From NCBI RefSeq assembly GCF_024749285.1, contig NZ_CP087196.1:868001-932000 (forward strand): DNA of 64,000 nucleotides. Reading direction: 5' to 3'. This document shows, piece by piece, positions 36,391 to 44,826 of this stretch. The position numbers and the translations under genes are program-made. Source of the DNA: Pseudomonas sp. B21-015 (GTDB lineage Bacteria; Pseudomonadota; Gammaproteobacteria; Pseudomonadales; Pseudomonadaceae). Positions within the stretch are counted from its first letter, which is position 1. Every line of letters begins with the position of its first letter. Under the pieces are notes generated by a model. It was not told where the DNA came from, made no database searches, and saw nothing but the letters and a program-made list of their open reading frames with translations.

Positions 36391-38907
36391 ATGATTTCTT
36401 TGCCAATTGATGAAGTTTTACCCGCCCTGCGTGAAGCCCTCGCTACACGCCACGAAGCCGTGCTCGAAGCACCGCCCGGCGCCGGTAAAACCACCCGTGT
36501 GCCCTTGGCCTTGCTCGACGAGCCGTGGCTGGCCGGGCAGACCATTCTGATGCTCGAACCGCGCCGCTTGGCCGCGCGGGCGGCGGCGGAGCGGTTGGCC
36601 AGTGAATTGGGCGAGAAGGTCGGCGAAACCGTTGGCTACCGCATTCGTCTGGACAGCAAAGTCGGCCCCAATACCCGCATCGAAGTGGTCACCGAAGGCA
36701 TTCTCACCCGGCGCTTGCAGGATGACCCGGCGCTGGAAGGGGTGGGCTTGCTGATCTTTGACGAGTTCCACGAACGCAGCCTCGACGCCGATTTGGCATT
36801 GGCCCTGAGCCTGAATGGCCGAGAGCTGTTTCGTGATGATCAACCGCTGAAAATCCTCTTGATGTCGGCGACCCTGGAAGGCGAACGCCTGGCCGGGTTG
36901 CTGGACGATGCACCGATCCTGCGCAGCGAAGGTCGGATGTACCCGGTGGCGATGCGCTGGGGGCGGCCGTTTCAGCCCGGTGAATTCATCGAGCCGAGGG
37001 TTGTGCAGACCATCCTCGACGCGCTGAACGATGAAACCGGCAGCCTGTTGGTGTTCCTGCCGGGGCAGGCGGAGATCCGTCGGGTACATCAACAATTGGT
37101 CGAAGCGTTGGGTGAGGGCACGCCGGTGTTGCTGTGCCCGTTGCACGGGGAACTGGACCTGGCGGCGCAGCGTGCGGCGATTGATCCGGCGCCTGCGGGC
37201 AAGCGCAAAGTGGTGCTGGCCACCAACATCGCCGAAACCAGCCTGACCATCGATGGTGTGCGGGTGGTGATCGATGCCGGGCTGGCACGAGTACCGCGTT
37301 TCGACCCCGGCAGCGGCATGACCCGCCTGGACACCCAACGCATTTCCAAAGCCAGTGCCACCCAGCGCGCGGGCCGGGCCGGGCGTTTGGAGCCTGGCGT
37401 GTGTTATCGCCTGTGGTCGCAGGACCAGCACGAGCAACTGGCGGCTTACGCCAGTGCGGAAATTCTCTCGGCGGACCTCGCCGGGCTGGCCTTGCAACTG
37501 GGTCGTTGGGGCGTGACGCCGGGGCAGTTGGTTTGGCTGGATATCCCTCCGGCTGCGGCTTATGCACAGGCCCAGGATCTGCTTGAACGTTTGGGCGCGC
37601 TGGAGGGCGAGGCGCTGACCCGTCACGGTCAGGCGATGGCCGAACTGCCGGCTCATCCACGGATCGCCCATTTGCTGTTGCGTGGCCAGGCGCTCGGCTT
37701 GGCCGACATGGCCTGCGATGTCGCGGCACTGCTCGGCGAGCGCGATATCTTGCGTGGCGCTGGCGCGGACCTGCACAGTCGACTGGTGTTGTTGTCCGGT
37801 GAGGAACGGGCCACTCGTGGTGCGCAGGGCGGTGTTCAACGGGCCCGGCAACTGGCGCGGCAGTATCGCGGTTATTTGCGCGGCAAAGCGTCGGAGCCGG
37901 TCAGCGATCCTGAGCATCCGCGCTGGCTCGGCGTGTTGCTGGCATTGGCTTATCCCGATCGGGTCGCCCAACAGCGGCGGGCCGGTGGCGCTGAATATCG
38001 CTTGGCCAACGGCCGTGCAGCGCTGTTCGCCGAGGCGGACAGCCTGATGAAGCAACCGTGGCTGGTGATCGCCGACTTGGGCAGTCGTCAGGGCCAGCGT
38101 GAGGAACGGATTTATCTGGCGACGGATTTTGATCCGGCGCTGTTCGATTCAGTGCTGGCCGAGCAGGTGCGTTGCGTCGATCAACTGGATTGGGATGAGC
38201 GCGAAGGCGTGCTGCGGGCCGAGCGTCAGCGCAAGGTCGGCGAATTGATCCTCAGCCGCGAACCGCTGACCGGGCTCGATGAAACCGCCCGCAGTCAGGC
38301 GCTGGTGAACCTGGTGCGGCGCAAAGGTCTGGAGCTGTTGCCGTGGACCCCGGAGCTGCGTCAGTGGCAGGCGCGGGTGGCGTTGTTGCGCCAGTTGGAC
38401 CTCAGCAGTCAGGGCCAGAGCGAATGGCCGGATGTCAGCGACGCTGCACTGCTCAAAAGCCTTGAGCACTGGCTGATGCCGTATCTGGGCAAAGTCTCGC
38501 GGCTCAGTCACTTCGCCAACCTGGACCTGTCGAGCATCGTTCACAACCTGCTGCCCTGGCCGTTGCCGCAACGGCTCGAAGAGCAGGCTCCGCGTCACTT
38601 GAGCGTGCCGTCAGGTTCGTCGATTCGTCTGGACTACAGTGAGCAGCCACCGATTCTGGCGGTGCGTTTGCAGGAGTTGTTCGGTCTGGCCGAGACGCCG
38701 CGCATTGCCGGTGGTCGGCAAGTGGTCAAGCTGCATCTACTGTCCCCAGCTCGGCGGCCGGTGCAGGTGACGCAGGACCTGGCGAACTTCTGGCGCAGTA
38801 CGTATGCCGAGGTGAAGAAGGATTTGAAGGGACGTTATCCGAAACACTATTGGCCGGATGATCCGCTGGTGGCCGAGGCGACGGCGCGGATCAAGCCCCG
38901 TAAGTAG
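36391..38907 (+). CDS. hrpB: ATP-dependent helicase HrpB
   Basis: A DExH-box helicase of 838 residues. The motifs are PPGAGKTTRVP (Walker A), LEPRRLAARA (Ia), IFDEFHERSLD (II, DEFH), LLMSATLEG (III), ATNIAETSLTIDGV (V) and QRAGRAGRLEPG (VI), followed by the HA2 and HrpB C-terminal domains. HrpB-type proteins probably act on RNA; the substrate is not settled. GGGAG at 36381 sets ATG 36391. A weak promoter-like TATACT is at 36362-36367. Confidence 0.93.
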   Translation: MISLPIDEVLPALREALATRHEAVLEAPPGAGKTTRVPLALLDEPWLAGQTILMLEPRRLAARAAAERLASELGEKVGETVGYRIRLDSKVGPNTRIEVVTEGILTRRLQDDPALEGVGLLIFDEFHERSLDADLALALSLNGRELFRDDQPLKILLMSATLEGERLAGLLDDAPILRSEGRMYPVAMRWGRPFQPGEFIEPRVVQTILDALNDETGSLLVFLPGQAEIRRVHQQLVEALGEGTPVLLCPLHGELDLAAQRAAIDPAPAGKRKVVLATNIAETSLTIDGVRVVIDAGLARVPRFDPGSGMTRLDTQRISKASATQRAGRAGRLEPGVCYRLWSQDQHEQLAAYASAEILSADLAGLALQLGRWGVTPGQLVWLDIPPAAAYAQAQDLLERLGALEGEALTRHGQAMAELPAHPRIAHLLLRGQALGLADMACDVAALLGERDILRGAGADLHSRLVLLSGEERATRGAQGGVQRARQLARQYRGYLRGKASEPVSDPEHPRWLGVLLALAYPDRVAQQRRAGGAEYRLANGRAALFAEADSLMKQPWLVIADLGSRQGQREERIYLATDFDPALFDSVLAEQVRCVDQLDWDEREGVLRAERQRKVGELILSREPLTGLDETARSQALVNLVRRKGLELLPWTPELRQWQARVALLRQLDLSSQGQSEWPDVSDAALLKSLEHWLMPYLGKVSRLSHFANLDLSSIVHNLLPWPLPQRLEEQAPRHLSVPSGSSIRLDYSEQPPILAVRLQELFGLAETPRIAGGRQVVKLHLLSPARRPVQVTQDLANFWRSTYAEVKKDLKGRYPKHYWPDDPLVAEATARIKPRK

Positions 38908-38919
38908 CGCCCGGACTTT

Positions 38920-39050
38920 TGTGGCGAGGGAGCTTGCTCCCGTTGGGCTGCAAAGCAGCCCCAAGTTCTGTCACATCATTTTTCAGGTGCGTGGCGTCAG
39001 TCAGTTTACGACTGCTTCTCAGCCGAACGGGGGCAAGCCCTCTCGCCACA
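38920..39050. repeat. Family B palindromic repeat pair
   Basis: Arms start at 38920 (TGTGGCGAGGGAGCTTGCTC) and end at 39050; the right arm is diverged (GGGGGCAAGCCCTCTCGCCA). It lies between hrpB and the converging gene at 39057. Confidence 0.82.
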
Positions 39051-39056
39051 CTTGAC

Positions 39057-40136
39057 CTAAGGCGCTGCCGGCAACAAAAACCGTGCAATCACCGGCAAAT
39101 GATCGGAAATCCGTAACGTATCGTCCTGCCGCACCCGCGCCTCGACCCGTTTGATGTGTGGGCTGTAAAGCAGATAGTCGACAGTCCGGTCCGGGCCATT
39201 CAAGCCAGGATCATTCGGGTAATGGGTCAGCCATTGCGCCCGGTCGATACCACTGGCTTCGTTGTTGGTGGGGATCATCGGGTACTTGTCCCACAGCACA
39301 TGCAGCGCGCTGTCGGCGGAGTAGGGCGTGCGTTGCTCCGAGGGCAGGCGTCGATACTGGCCCAGCGGCAACAGGTTGAAATCACCACCGATCAACCATG
39401 GCGTGCCGCGGCTTTCGTACTTGTCGAGCACCCTGGCCACGGCTGTCACTTGGGTTTGCAAGGTTTCGTCGGGCTGGGTGGCGCGATCCAGATGGGTATT
39501 GAGCACGGCCATCTGGCCGCCGTCGCTCAGTGGCAGGTACGTGACCAGCAAGGCGTTTTTCGGCTTGAACTGACGGCTGATGACATTGGCCGGTGCGACC
39601 GGCAGTTGCAGGCGTTCGGCGTGGTCGATCCGGTAGCGGCTCAGGGTTGCCAATTGCCGGCCGACGCTGCCGTAGATGTGCGGATCAGGCACGAAGTCGG
39701 CTTTCCAGTCGAAGGCCTGAGCGGTGCACGGATACAGGTCGGTGACCCGATCCTGAAGCAATTTGAACTGGTTCTGGTAGTCGCTGGCCTTGGCGCCGTC
39801 ATCGAGTTCCTGCAACAGCACGATGTCCGGTTGCTCGTCGCGAATCACCCGTGCCACTTCGTCGAGGCTGAAGGCCATGTCTTCAGGCGTAGGGCTCTCG
39901 TCGTCTCCTGCGGCCAGGTCATTCCAGAACACGTAGCGCTTGCCGGCCAGGTACTGGACGTTCCAGGTCATCACCTTCAGCGCCTGGCCGGGCGCCAGCG
40001 TCGGCGCCTGGGCGTTGCAACTGACCGGTAGCGCTTCCTTGGCTTCTGGGCGCCAGGTCAGGCTGTAGATCAGCAATGCAATCAGGCTGATGGCGATCAG
40101 CAGGCCCAGCAGGGTGTAGCGCAGTAGACGGGTCAT
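39057..40136 (-). CDS. Membrane-anchored endonuclease/exonuclease/phosphatase family protein
   Basis: A 359-residue protein with one N-terminal membrane helix (LLGLLIAISLIALLIYSL) and an EEP domain. Motifs of the fold are VMTWNVQYLAG, IVLLQELDDGAK (metal Glu), LNTHLDRATQP, IGGDFNLLP and SDHLPVIARF (catalytic Asp-His). This fold includes nucleases and phosphodiesterases, so the substrate is open. The helix would place the domain in the periplasm. ATG 40136 is preferred to an upstream frame start for its N-in membrane anchor (MTRLLRY). Confidence 0.87.
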   Translation of the reverse strand: MTRLLRYTLLGLLIAISLIALLIYSLTWRPEAKEALPVSCNAQAPTLAPGQALKVMTWNVQYLAGKRYVFWNDLAAGDDESPTPEDMAFSLDEVARVIRDEQPDIVLLQELDDGAKASDYQNQFKLLQDRVTDLYPCTAQAFDWKADFVPDPHIYGSVGRQLATLSRYRIDHAERLQLPVAPANVISRQFKPKNALLVTYLPLSDGGQMAVLNTHLDRATQPDETLQTQVTAVARVLDKYESRGTPWLIGGDFNLLPLGQYRRLPSEQRTPYSADSALHVLWDKYPMIPTNNEASGIDRAQWLTHYPNDPGLNGPDRTVDYLLYSPHIKRVEARVRQDDTLRISDHLPVIARFLLPAAP

Positions 40137-40210
40137 GGCTCGGCTTATAGCGTTACGGAATTGACTCCGAGCATAACCGAGAGCAGCGCCCAAGCCCAAG
40201 GTTAGAGCGG

Positions 40211-40885
40211 TCAGAGCCGCTCATCAGATTTTTCGGGCACATCGCCGATCAGCATGAACAAGCGGAACAGCACCACGCTGGTGAACAGTTGCAGAAAGCT
40301 GTGAGCGCTATCGATCAGCAGCGAAATCACCGGGTTCTGCGGTTCAGGGTAAGCCGCCAGCGTCGCTCCCTTGAGCACCCACAGCGGGCCCATCACGCAC
40401 AGAATGCACACCAGAATGCGCAGGAAGTTTCCGCGGGTCAGGCGCAGGCTTTCCTTCATCGCCGCCAACGGCGCCAGGCCGCGCAGCACCAGCAGGTACT
40501 CACCGAATGCCAGCGTCACCATCAGCCAGATACCCGGCAGGAAATACAACGACAGGCCGATCAGGATCAGCAGCGTGTTGAGGGCGGTCAGCACGGCGAA
40601 GCGCGGCCACAAGGTCGCGGCGGTCGCCAGCAGGTCGCGGGTGCGCGGCGATTCGCCACGGCTACGGGCATCGAGAAACAGGATCAGCGCGGCGGTGTAC
40701 AGCGGATACACCAGCAAGCCGACCATCACACTGATGCCGGCGAAACTGTCTGGCCCGGTCGAGTGGTCGACCACTTGTTGCAGCAGCGCCTCGAGAATCA
40801 CCAGTGGCAGGCACAGCTGCACGATCTGGCGCAGATTGCGCTTGAAAAAATACAGAGAGTCACGCAGTACATCGAACGAATTCAT
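40211..40885 (-). CDS. YciC-family inner membrane protein
   Basis: A 224-residue protein with five to six membrane helices. The first 20 residues (NSFDVLRDSLYFFKRNLRQI) and the later GLAPLAAMKESLRLTRGNFLRI match the YciC/UPF0259 family. In E. coli YciC has a proposed role in envelope homeostasis, but the function is not defined. It precedes the EEP gene by 74 bases on the same strand. Confidence 0.85.
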   Translation of the reverse strand: MNSFDVLRDSLYFFKRNLRQIVQLCLPLVILEALLQQVVDHSTGPDSFAGISVMVGLLVYPLYTAALILFLDARSRGESPRTRDLLATAATLWPRFAVLTALNTLLILIGLSLYFLPGIWLMVTLAFGEYLLVLRGLAPLAAMKESLRLTRGNFLRILVCILCVMGPLWVLKGATLAAYPEPQNPVISLLIDSAHSFLQLFTSVVLFRLFMLIGDVPEKSDERL

Positions 40886-41062
40886 CAGTCGGTATCGCAG
40901 GTTGAAAGCAGTGCCTCACTTTAACCGATCAAGCCCTTCGGGGCGCAAACGTAAACGTTCGGTAAAGGTCATTGAAACATCCTGTATCAGCCCCATTACT
41001 GGTGAGCACCTTATCCACTGTGGGTGAGGGCAACGATATTCCCGGCAATCTACGAGGTCGCC

Positions 41063-41824
41063 ATGAACAGCGAAGAACAAACCCTGATCGATGGACTGTT
41101 TTCCCGGCTGCAACAGGCCGAAACGGACTCAGCCCCGCGCGACGCCCAGGCCGAGGCGCGGATCAAGGAGCACCTGACTCGCCAACCGGCGGCGGGCTAT
41201 TTCATGACCCAGGCGATTCTGGTGCAAGAGGCCGCCATCAAGAGCCTCGACGAACAGAACAAGCAACTCGCCCAACAGGTCCAGCAATTGCAGGCTGAAC
41301 TGCAATCGGCCAAGGCTCAGACGGCGGCTCCGGCGCCGAGCAGCGGTGGCTTTTTGTCGAGCATCTTCGGTGGCACTTCTCGTGATCCGCAGCCTGCGTC
41401 GACTCAAAGCGCAGCCCCGTCCAATGGTGGCTGGCGTGAACCGGGGCGGCCGTCGTTCAATGCCCAGCCGCCACAGCAAAACTTCGGCGCCGCACCGCAG
41501 CAGAACTATGCACCGCAACAACAAGCCCCAGCGGCCGGCAGCGGTTTCCTCGGTGGTGCATTGAAAACGGCAGCGGGCGTGGCCGGTGGCGTGATGCTGG
41601 CGCAAGGCATCAGCAGCCTGTTCCATCACAATCAGCAGCCGGAAGTGGTTGAGGTCATCAAGGAAGAACCGGCCCGGGTCAACGATCAGAGCGACAACGG
41701 CAATGGCTGGGGCGACGATCAGCGCGTGGCTGACAACTCCAGCGGTCAGGGCGGTTTCGCCGATGCTGATTACAACGATGACAGCTCGTCGTTCTTCGGC
41801 GGCGATGACGACTCCTTCGTCTGA
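41063..41824 (+). CDS. DUF2076-family protein
   Basis: A 253-residue protein with three parts: an N-terminal helical coiled coil (EEQTLIDGLFSRLQQAETDS to about residue 80, with LDEQNKQLAQQVQQLQAEL), a Gln/Pro/Ala-rich linker, and a glycine-rich hydrophobic segment (GGALKTAAGVAGGVMLAQGI) followed by an acidic tail ending DDDSFV. This is the DUF2076 layout. No enzymatic motif is seen. GAGG upstream supports ATG 41063. The coiled coil suggests oligomerisation, and the tail resembles periplasmic ABC-like accessory proteins only loosely. Confidence 0.8.
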   Translation: MNSEEQTLIDGLFSRLQQAETDSAPRDAQAEARIKEHLTRQPAAGYFMTQAILVQEAAIKSLDEQNKQLAQQVQQLQAELQSAKAQTAAPAPSSGGFLSSIFGGTSRDPQPASTQSAAPSNGGWREPGRPSFNAQPPQQNFGAAPQQNYAPQQQAPAAGSGFLGGALKTAAGVAGGVMLAQGISSLFHHNQQPEVVEVIKEEPARVNDQSDNGNGWGDDQRVADNSSGQGGFADADYNDDSSSFFGGDDDSFV

Positions 41825-41831
41825 CTACATC

Positions 41832-41861
41832 TGTGGCGAGGGAGCAAGCTCCCTCGCCACA
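41832..41861. repeat. Family B minimal hairpin
   Basis: The two family B arms abut: TGTGGCGAGGGAGC is followed by AA and a perfectly complementary 14-base arm. This single-hairpin form sits eight bases after the DUF2076 stop and may act as a transcript end stabiliser. Confidence 0.85.
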
Positions 41862-41966
41862 TGGCCGATTATTCGCGGAACAATCCTTCGTGCTGGCATA
41901 CTGGGCAACTTTTCGGGCCTGGCGCCTGATCCTGCCCGCGCTTCGGCACGCCAAAGAGGATGTACG

Positions 41967-42446
41967 GTGAAAAAAATCGCAGTGTTCGCCGATGTCCAGA
42001 ACCTCTATTACACCGTGCGTCAGGCCTATGGTTGCCACTTCAACTATGCCGCTTTGTGGGCTGACATCAGCAAACAGGGGCAGATCGTCGAGGCCTATGC
42101 CTATGCGATCGATCGTGGCGACAGCAAGCAGCAGCAGTTTCAGCAGATCCTGCGCAATCTCGGCTTCATCGTGAAGCTCAAGCCCTACATCCAGCGCAGC
42201 GACGGTTCGGCCAAAGGTGACTGGGACGTGGGCATCACCCTCGACATCATGGACGCCGCCGACCATGTCGACGAAGTGGTGTTGGCCTCCGGCGACGGTG
42301 ATTTCGACATGCTGCTGGAGCGCATCATCGCCAAGCACGGCGTGCAAGCGGTGGCTTACGGCGTGCCAGGCCTGACGGCCAATTCGCTGATCCGCGCCGC
42401 CAGCCGTTACGTGCCGATCGAAGGCGCGTTACTGCTCAAGAATTGA
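41967..42446 (+). CDS. NYN-domain (LabA-like) ribonuclease family protein
   Basis: A 159-residue PIN-like NYN domain. Putative metal-binding acidic residues are in AVFADVQNLYY, GDWDVGITLDIMDAAD and VLASGDGDFDMLLERI. Related LabA proteins are thought to be RNases. GTG 41967 follows AGAGGA (41955-41960) and yields MKKIAVFADVQN, whereas the longer frame would cross the family B repeat. The downstream exonuclease starts 23 bases later, so the two nucleases probably share a transcript. Confidence 0.83.
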   Translation: MKKIAVFADVQNLYYTVRQAYGCHFNYAALWADISKQGQIVEAYAYAIDRGDSKQQQFQQILRNLGFIVKLKPYIQRSDGSAKGDWDVGITLDIMDAADHVDEVVLASGDGDFDMLLERIIAKHGVQAVAYGVPGLTANSLIRAASRYVPIEGALLLKN

Positions 42447-42468
42447 TTTTTACGGAGTTGAAACAGGT

Positions 42469-43080
42469 TTGGAACGCATAGCAGTCATCGACTTTGAAAC
42501 CACCGGGATCTCCCCGAGCAGCAGCTGCCGGGCCACGGAAATTGCCGTGGTGATTCTTGAACAGGGGCGCATCGTCGAGCGTTATCAAAGCCTGATGAAC
42601 GCCGGCGTGCGGGTGCCGGCCTTTATCGAACAGCTCACCGGCATCAGCAACGCCATGCTGCGCACCGCGCCTTCGGCCGAGCAGGTGATGAACGAGGTCA
42701 ATGAGTTCGTCGGCATCACCCCGCTGTTGGCGCACAACGCTGCGTTCGACCAGAAGTTCTGGGACTTTGAGCTTGGGCGAATCAAACGTACACGCTTGCA
42801 GAACTTTGCCTGCTCGCTGTTACTCGCCCGCCGCCTGATGCCCGCCGCCCCGAACCACAAACTCGGCACCCTCACCACTTACGCCAGCCTGCCCGATACC
42901 GGCAAGGCTCACCGGGCCATGGCCGATGCCGAAATGGCCGCCAACCTGACGGCGCATTTGGCTGAAGAGTTGCGGCAAAAGCATGGGTTGCGGGAGTTGT
43001 CCCATGATCTGCTGTGCAGCTTGCAGAAAGTGCCGGCGGCGAAGATCAATGAGCATCTGAAACGGCATCGCGGGTTTTAA
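42469..43080 (+). CDS. DnaQ-like 3'-5' exonuclease (DEDDh)
   Basis: A 203-residue exonuclease of the epsilon/Rnase T fold. DEDDh residues are seen in AVIDFETTGI (D-x-E), LLAHNAAFDQKF (D), and the Exo III motif GKAHRAMADAEMAA (H-x4-D). The start is TTG 42469 with GGAG at 42454-42457; no better start is available in frame. Its partner could be DNA repair or RNA turnover; pairing with the NYN gene upstream points to the latter but weakly. Confidence 0.85.
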   Translation: MERIAVIDFETTGISPSSSCRATEIAVVILEQGRIVERYQSLMNAGVRVPAFIEQLTGISNAMLRTAPSAEQVMNEVNEFVGITPLLAHNAAFDQKFWDFELGRIKRTRLQNFACSLLLARRLMPAAPNHKLGTLTTYASLPDTGKAHRAMADAEMAANLTAHLAEELRQKHGLRELSHDLLCSLQKVPAAKINEHLKRHRGF

Positions 43081-43094
43081 GACCCACCACAAAT

Positions 43095-43203
43095 CCTGTG
43101 GGAGCGGCGGTGCGGCGATCCGACTTGCCCGCGATGAGGCCATCACATTCAACATCTTTGTTGACTGACAGTCCGCTATCGCGGGCAAGCCCGCTCCCAC
43201 AGG
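43095..43203. repeat. Family A repeat pair, insertion subtype
   Basis: The left arm carries the same internal insertion as at 30215 (GCGGTGCGGCGATCCGAC). The inner spacer also resembles the 30215 copy (ACATTCAACAT, TGACTGACA), and the right arm is canonical. It lies between two converging genes. Confidence 0.85.
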
Positions 43204-43215
43204 GGCGGTGCAACA

Positions 43216-43671
43216 TCACGATTTGCCATTCCCTTCCAACTGCCCCAACGGCACCCGCTTCTCGATGGCGCTGGACAGCACGATCGAGGTCTTGCTGAAC
43301 CCGAACGTAGCAACTCGGTTGATCAACTCTTCCAGCTCCGGCATCGAGCCCACCGCCGCTTGCATGATCACGCACGGGTCGCCGGTGACGCGATGGCATT
43401 CGGTGAGTTGTGGGATTTTGATCAGTTCGTCGTAGGTTTTCTGGTTGCCGTGCTGGTTCAGGCGCAGTTCGATGACGCACTGGATCGGCAGGCCGATTTT
43501 GGACATGTCGACCTTTGCCTGGTAGCCGGTGATCACCCCACAGGCCTCAAGTTTGGCCACTCGCTCGGCCACCGCCGGAGCGGACAGGTTCACCTTGCGC
43601 GCCAGTTCAGCGTAGGACGCACGACCGTTTTCCAACAGGGCGCTGAGGAGCATGCGGTCGTATTTGTCCAT
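43216..43671 (-). CDS. Lrp/AsnC-family transcriptional regulator
   Basis: A 151-residue Lrp-type regulator (HTH: YDRMLLSALLENGRASYAEL, SAPAVAERVAKLEACG; RAM domain: ECHRVTGDPCVIMQAAVG). It diverges from a YedA-type exporter with a 163-base gap containing a perfect 10-bp inverted repeat that holds both candidate -10 boxes. Lrp family members often control such adjacent amino-acid exporters. Confidence 0.9.
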   Translation of the reverse strand: MDKYDRMLLSALLENGRASYAELARKVNLSAPAVAERVAKLEACGVITGYQAKVDMSKIGLPIQCVIELRLNQHGNQKTYDELIKIPQLTECHRVTGDPCVIMQAAVGSMPELEELINRVATFGFSKTSIVLSSAIEKRVPLGQLEGNGKS

Positions 43672-43710
43672 CGCAGTATTCCTGAAAAGTGACTGGCTTT
43701 CGAAAGCACG

Positions 43711-43760
43711 GTTTATAGCGTTGAACTCCGTGTTTTGAAAAGTGTACTGGCGCTATAAAC
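43711..43760. promoter_or_regulatory. Inverted repeat spanning divergent promoters
   Basis: GTTTATAGCG (43711-43720) and CGCTATAAAC (43751-43760) are perfect inverted arms with centres 40 bp apart, about four helical turns. Each contains TATAAA oriented outward, a candidate -10 for the regulator (minus) and the exporter (plus). Binding by the Lrp-type protein is the likely role. Confidence 0.55.
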
Positions 43761-43834
43761 AGGTTTTGTAGCTTATTTTCCGCCGTTGGCCTTTCTAGAA
43801 TAGCGGCTCTCTTTGTTTTGTTCTCGAGCTGCCC

Positions 43835-44761
43835 ATGTCTGGCATACGCCGTTTTTCCTTACCGCTGATCGCTGCTTTTTTTGCGCTGTACGTGATTTGG
43901 GGGTCGACCTATCTGGTGATTCGCATCGGTGTGCAGTACTGGCCGCCGTTGCTGCTCGGCGGTATCCGTTTCGTGATCGCCGGGACGTTGATGTACGCGT
44001 TCCTGCGCTGGCGCGGGGCACCGGCACCGACCTGGGCGCAGTGGAAGGCCGCGGGGATTATCGGGATTTTGCTGCTGACTTGCGGTAACGGCGCGGTCAG
44101 CGTGGCTGAACACACCGGTGTCGCCTCCGGCGTTGCAGCATTGGCGGTGGCGACGGTGCCGCTGTTTACGTTGTTGTGCGGATATTTCTGGGGCGCGCGT
44201 AATACCCGTCTCGAATGGGCCGGGATTGTGCTCGGGCTGATCGGCATCGCCATGCTCAACCTCGGTTCAAACCTGCAGTCGAGCCCGTTGGGTGCGGCGT
44301 TGTTGGTATTCGCGGCAGCGTCCTGGGCGTTCGGTTCGGTGTGGAGCAAGCACTTGCCGTTGCCTCAGGGCCCGATGGCCAGTGCCGTGGAAATGCTGGT
44401 GGGCGGCGTGGCGTTGCTGATCGGCAGCGCGGTGAGTGGCGAACGTCTGGACAGTCTGCCGCCGATCGAAGGCTGGGCGGCGCTGGCGTACCTGACCATT
44501 TTCGGTTCGATCATCGCCTTCAATGCCTACATGTACCTGTTGAAACACGTGCGTCCGGCAGCGGCCACCAGTTATGCCTACGTCAACCCGGCGGTGGCGG
44601 TGTTGCTGGGTATCGTGTTTGTCGGCGAGACCATCGGTATCGAGGAAGCGCTGGCCATGGCGGTGATCATCAGTGCCGTGGTGTTGATCGGGTTGCCGCA
44701 GTGGCGCCGAGGTGCAGATCGGCCTGCCGTAGCGGTGCCGACAGAATCCCGCGCGAATTAG
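43835..44761 (+). CDS. EamA/DMT-family exporter (YedA-like)
   Basis: A 308-residue exporter with ten membrane helices in two EamA repeats (WGSTYLVIRIGVQYWPP near the start; SWAFGSVWSKHLP and TSYAYVNPAVAVLLG in the second). YedA-like members export amino acids or drug-like compounds. It diverges from the Lrp-type regulator, which suggests amino acid control. Its end is 65 bases before rhlE. Confidence 0.87.
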   Translation: MSGIRRFSLPLIAAFFALYVIWGSTYLVIRIGVQYWPPLLLGGIRFVIAGTLMYAFLRWRGAPAPTWAQWKAAGIIGILLLTCGNGAVSVAEHTGVASGVAALAVATVPLFTLLCGYFWGARNTRLEWAGIVLGLIGIAMLNLGSNLQSSPLGAALLVFAAASWAFGSVWSKHLPLPQGPMASAVEMLVGGVALLIGSAVSGERLDSLPPIEGWAALAYLTIFGSIIAFNAYMYLLKHVRPAAATSYAYVNPAVAVLLGIVFVGETIGIEEALAMAVIISAVVLIGLPQWRRGADRPAVAVPTESRAN

Positions 44762-44826
44762 GGTAAACTGCGCGCCATTGCACACTCGTTTTGCACAACC
44801 GCGCTGATTTTTCCTACGGTACTCCC

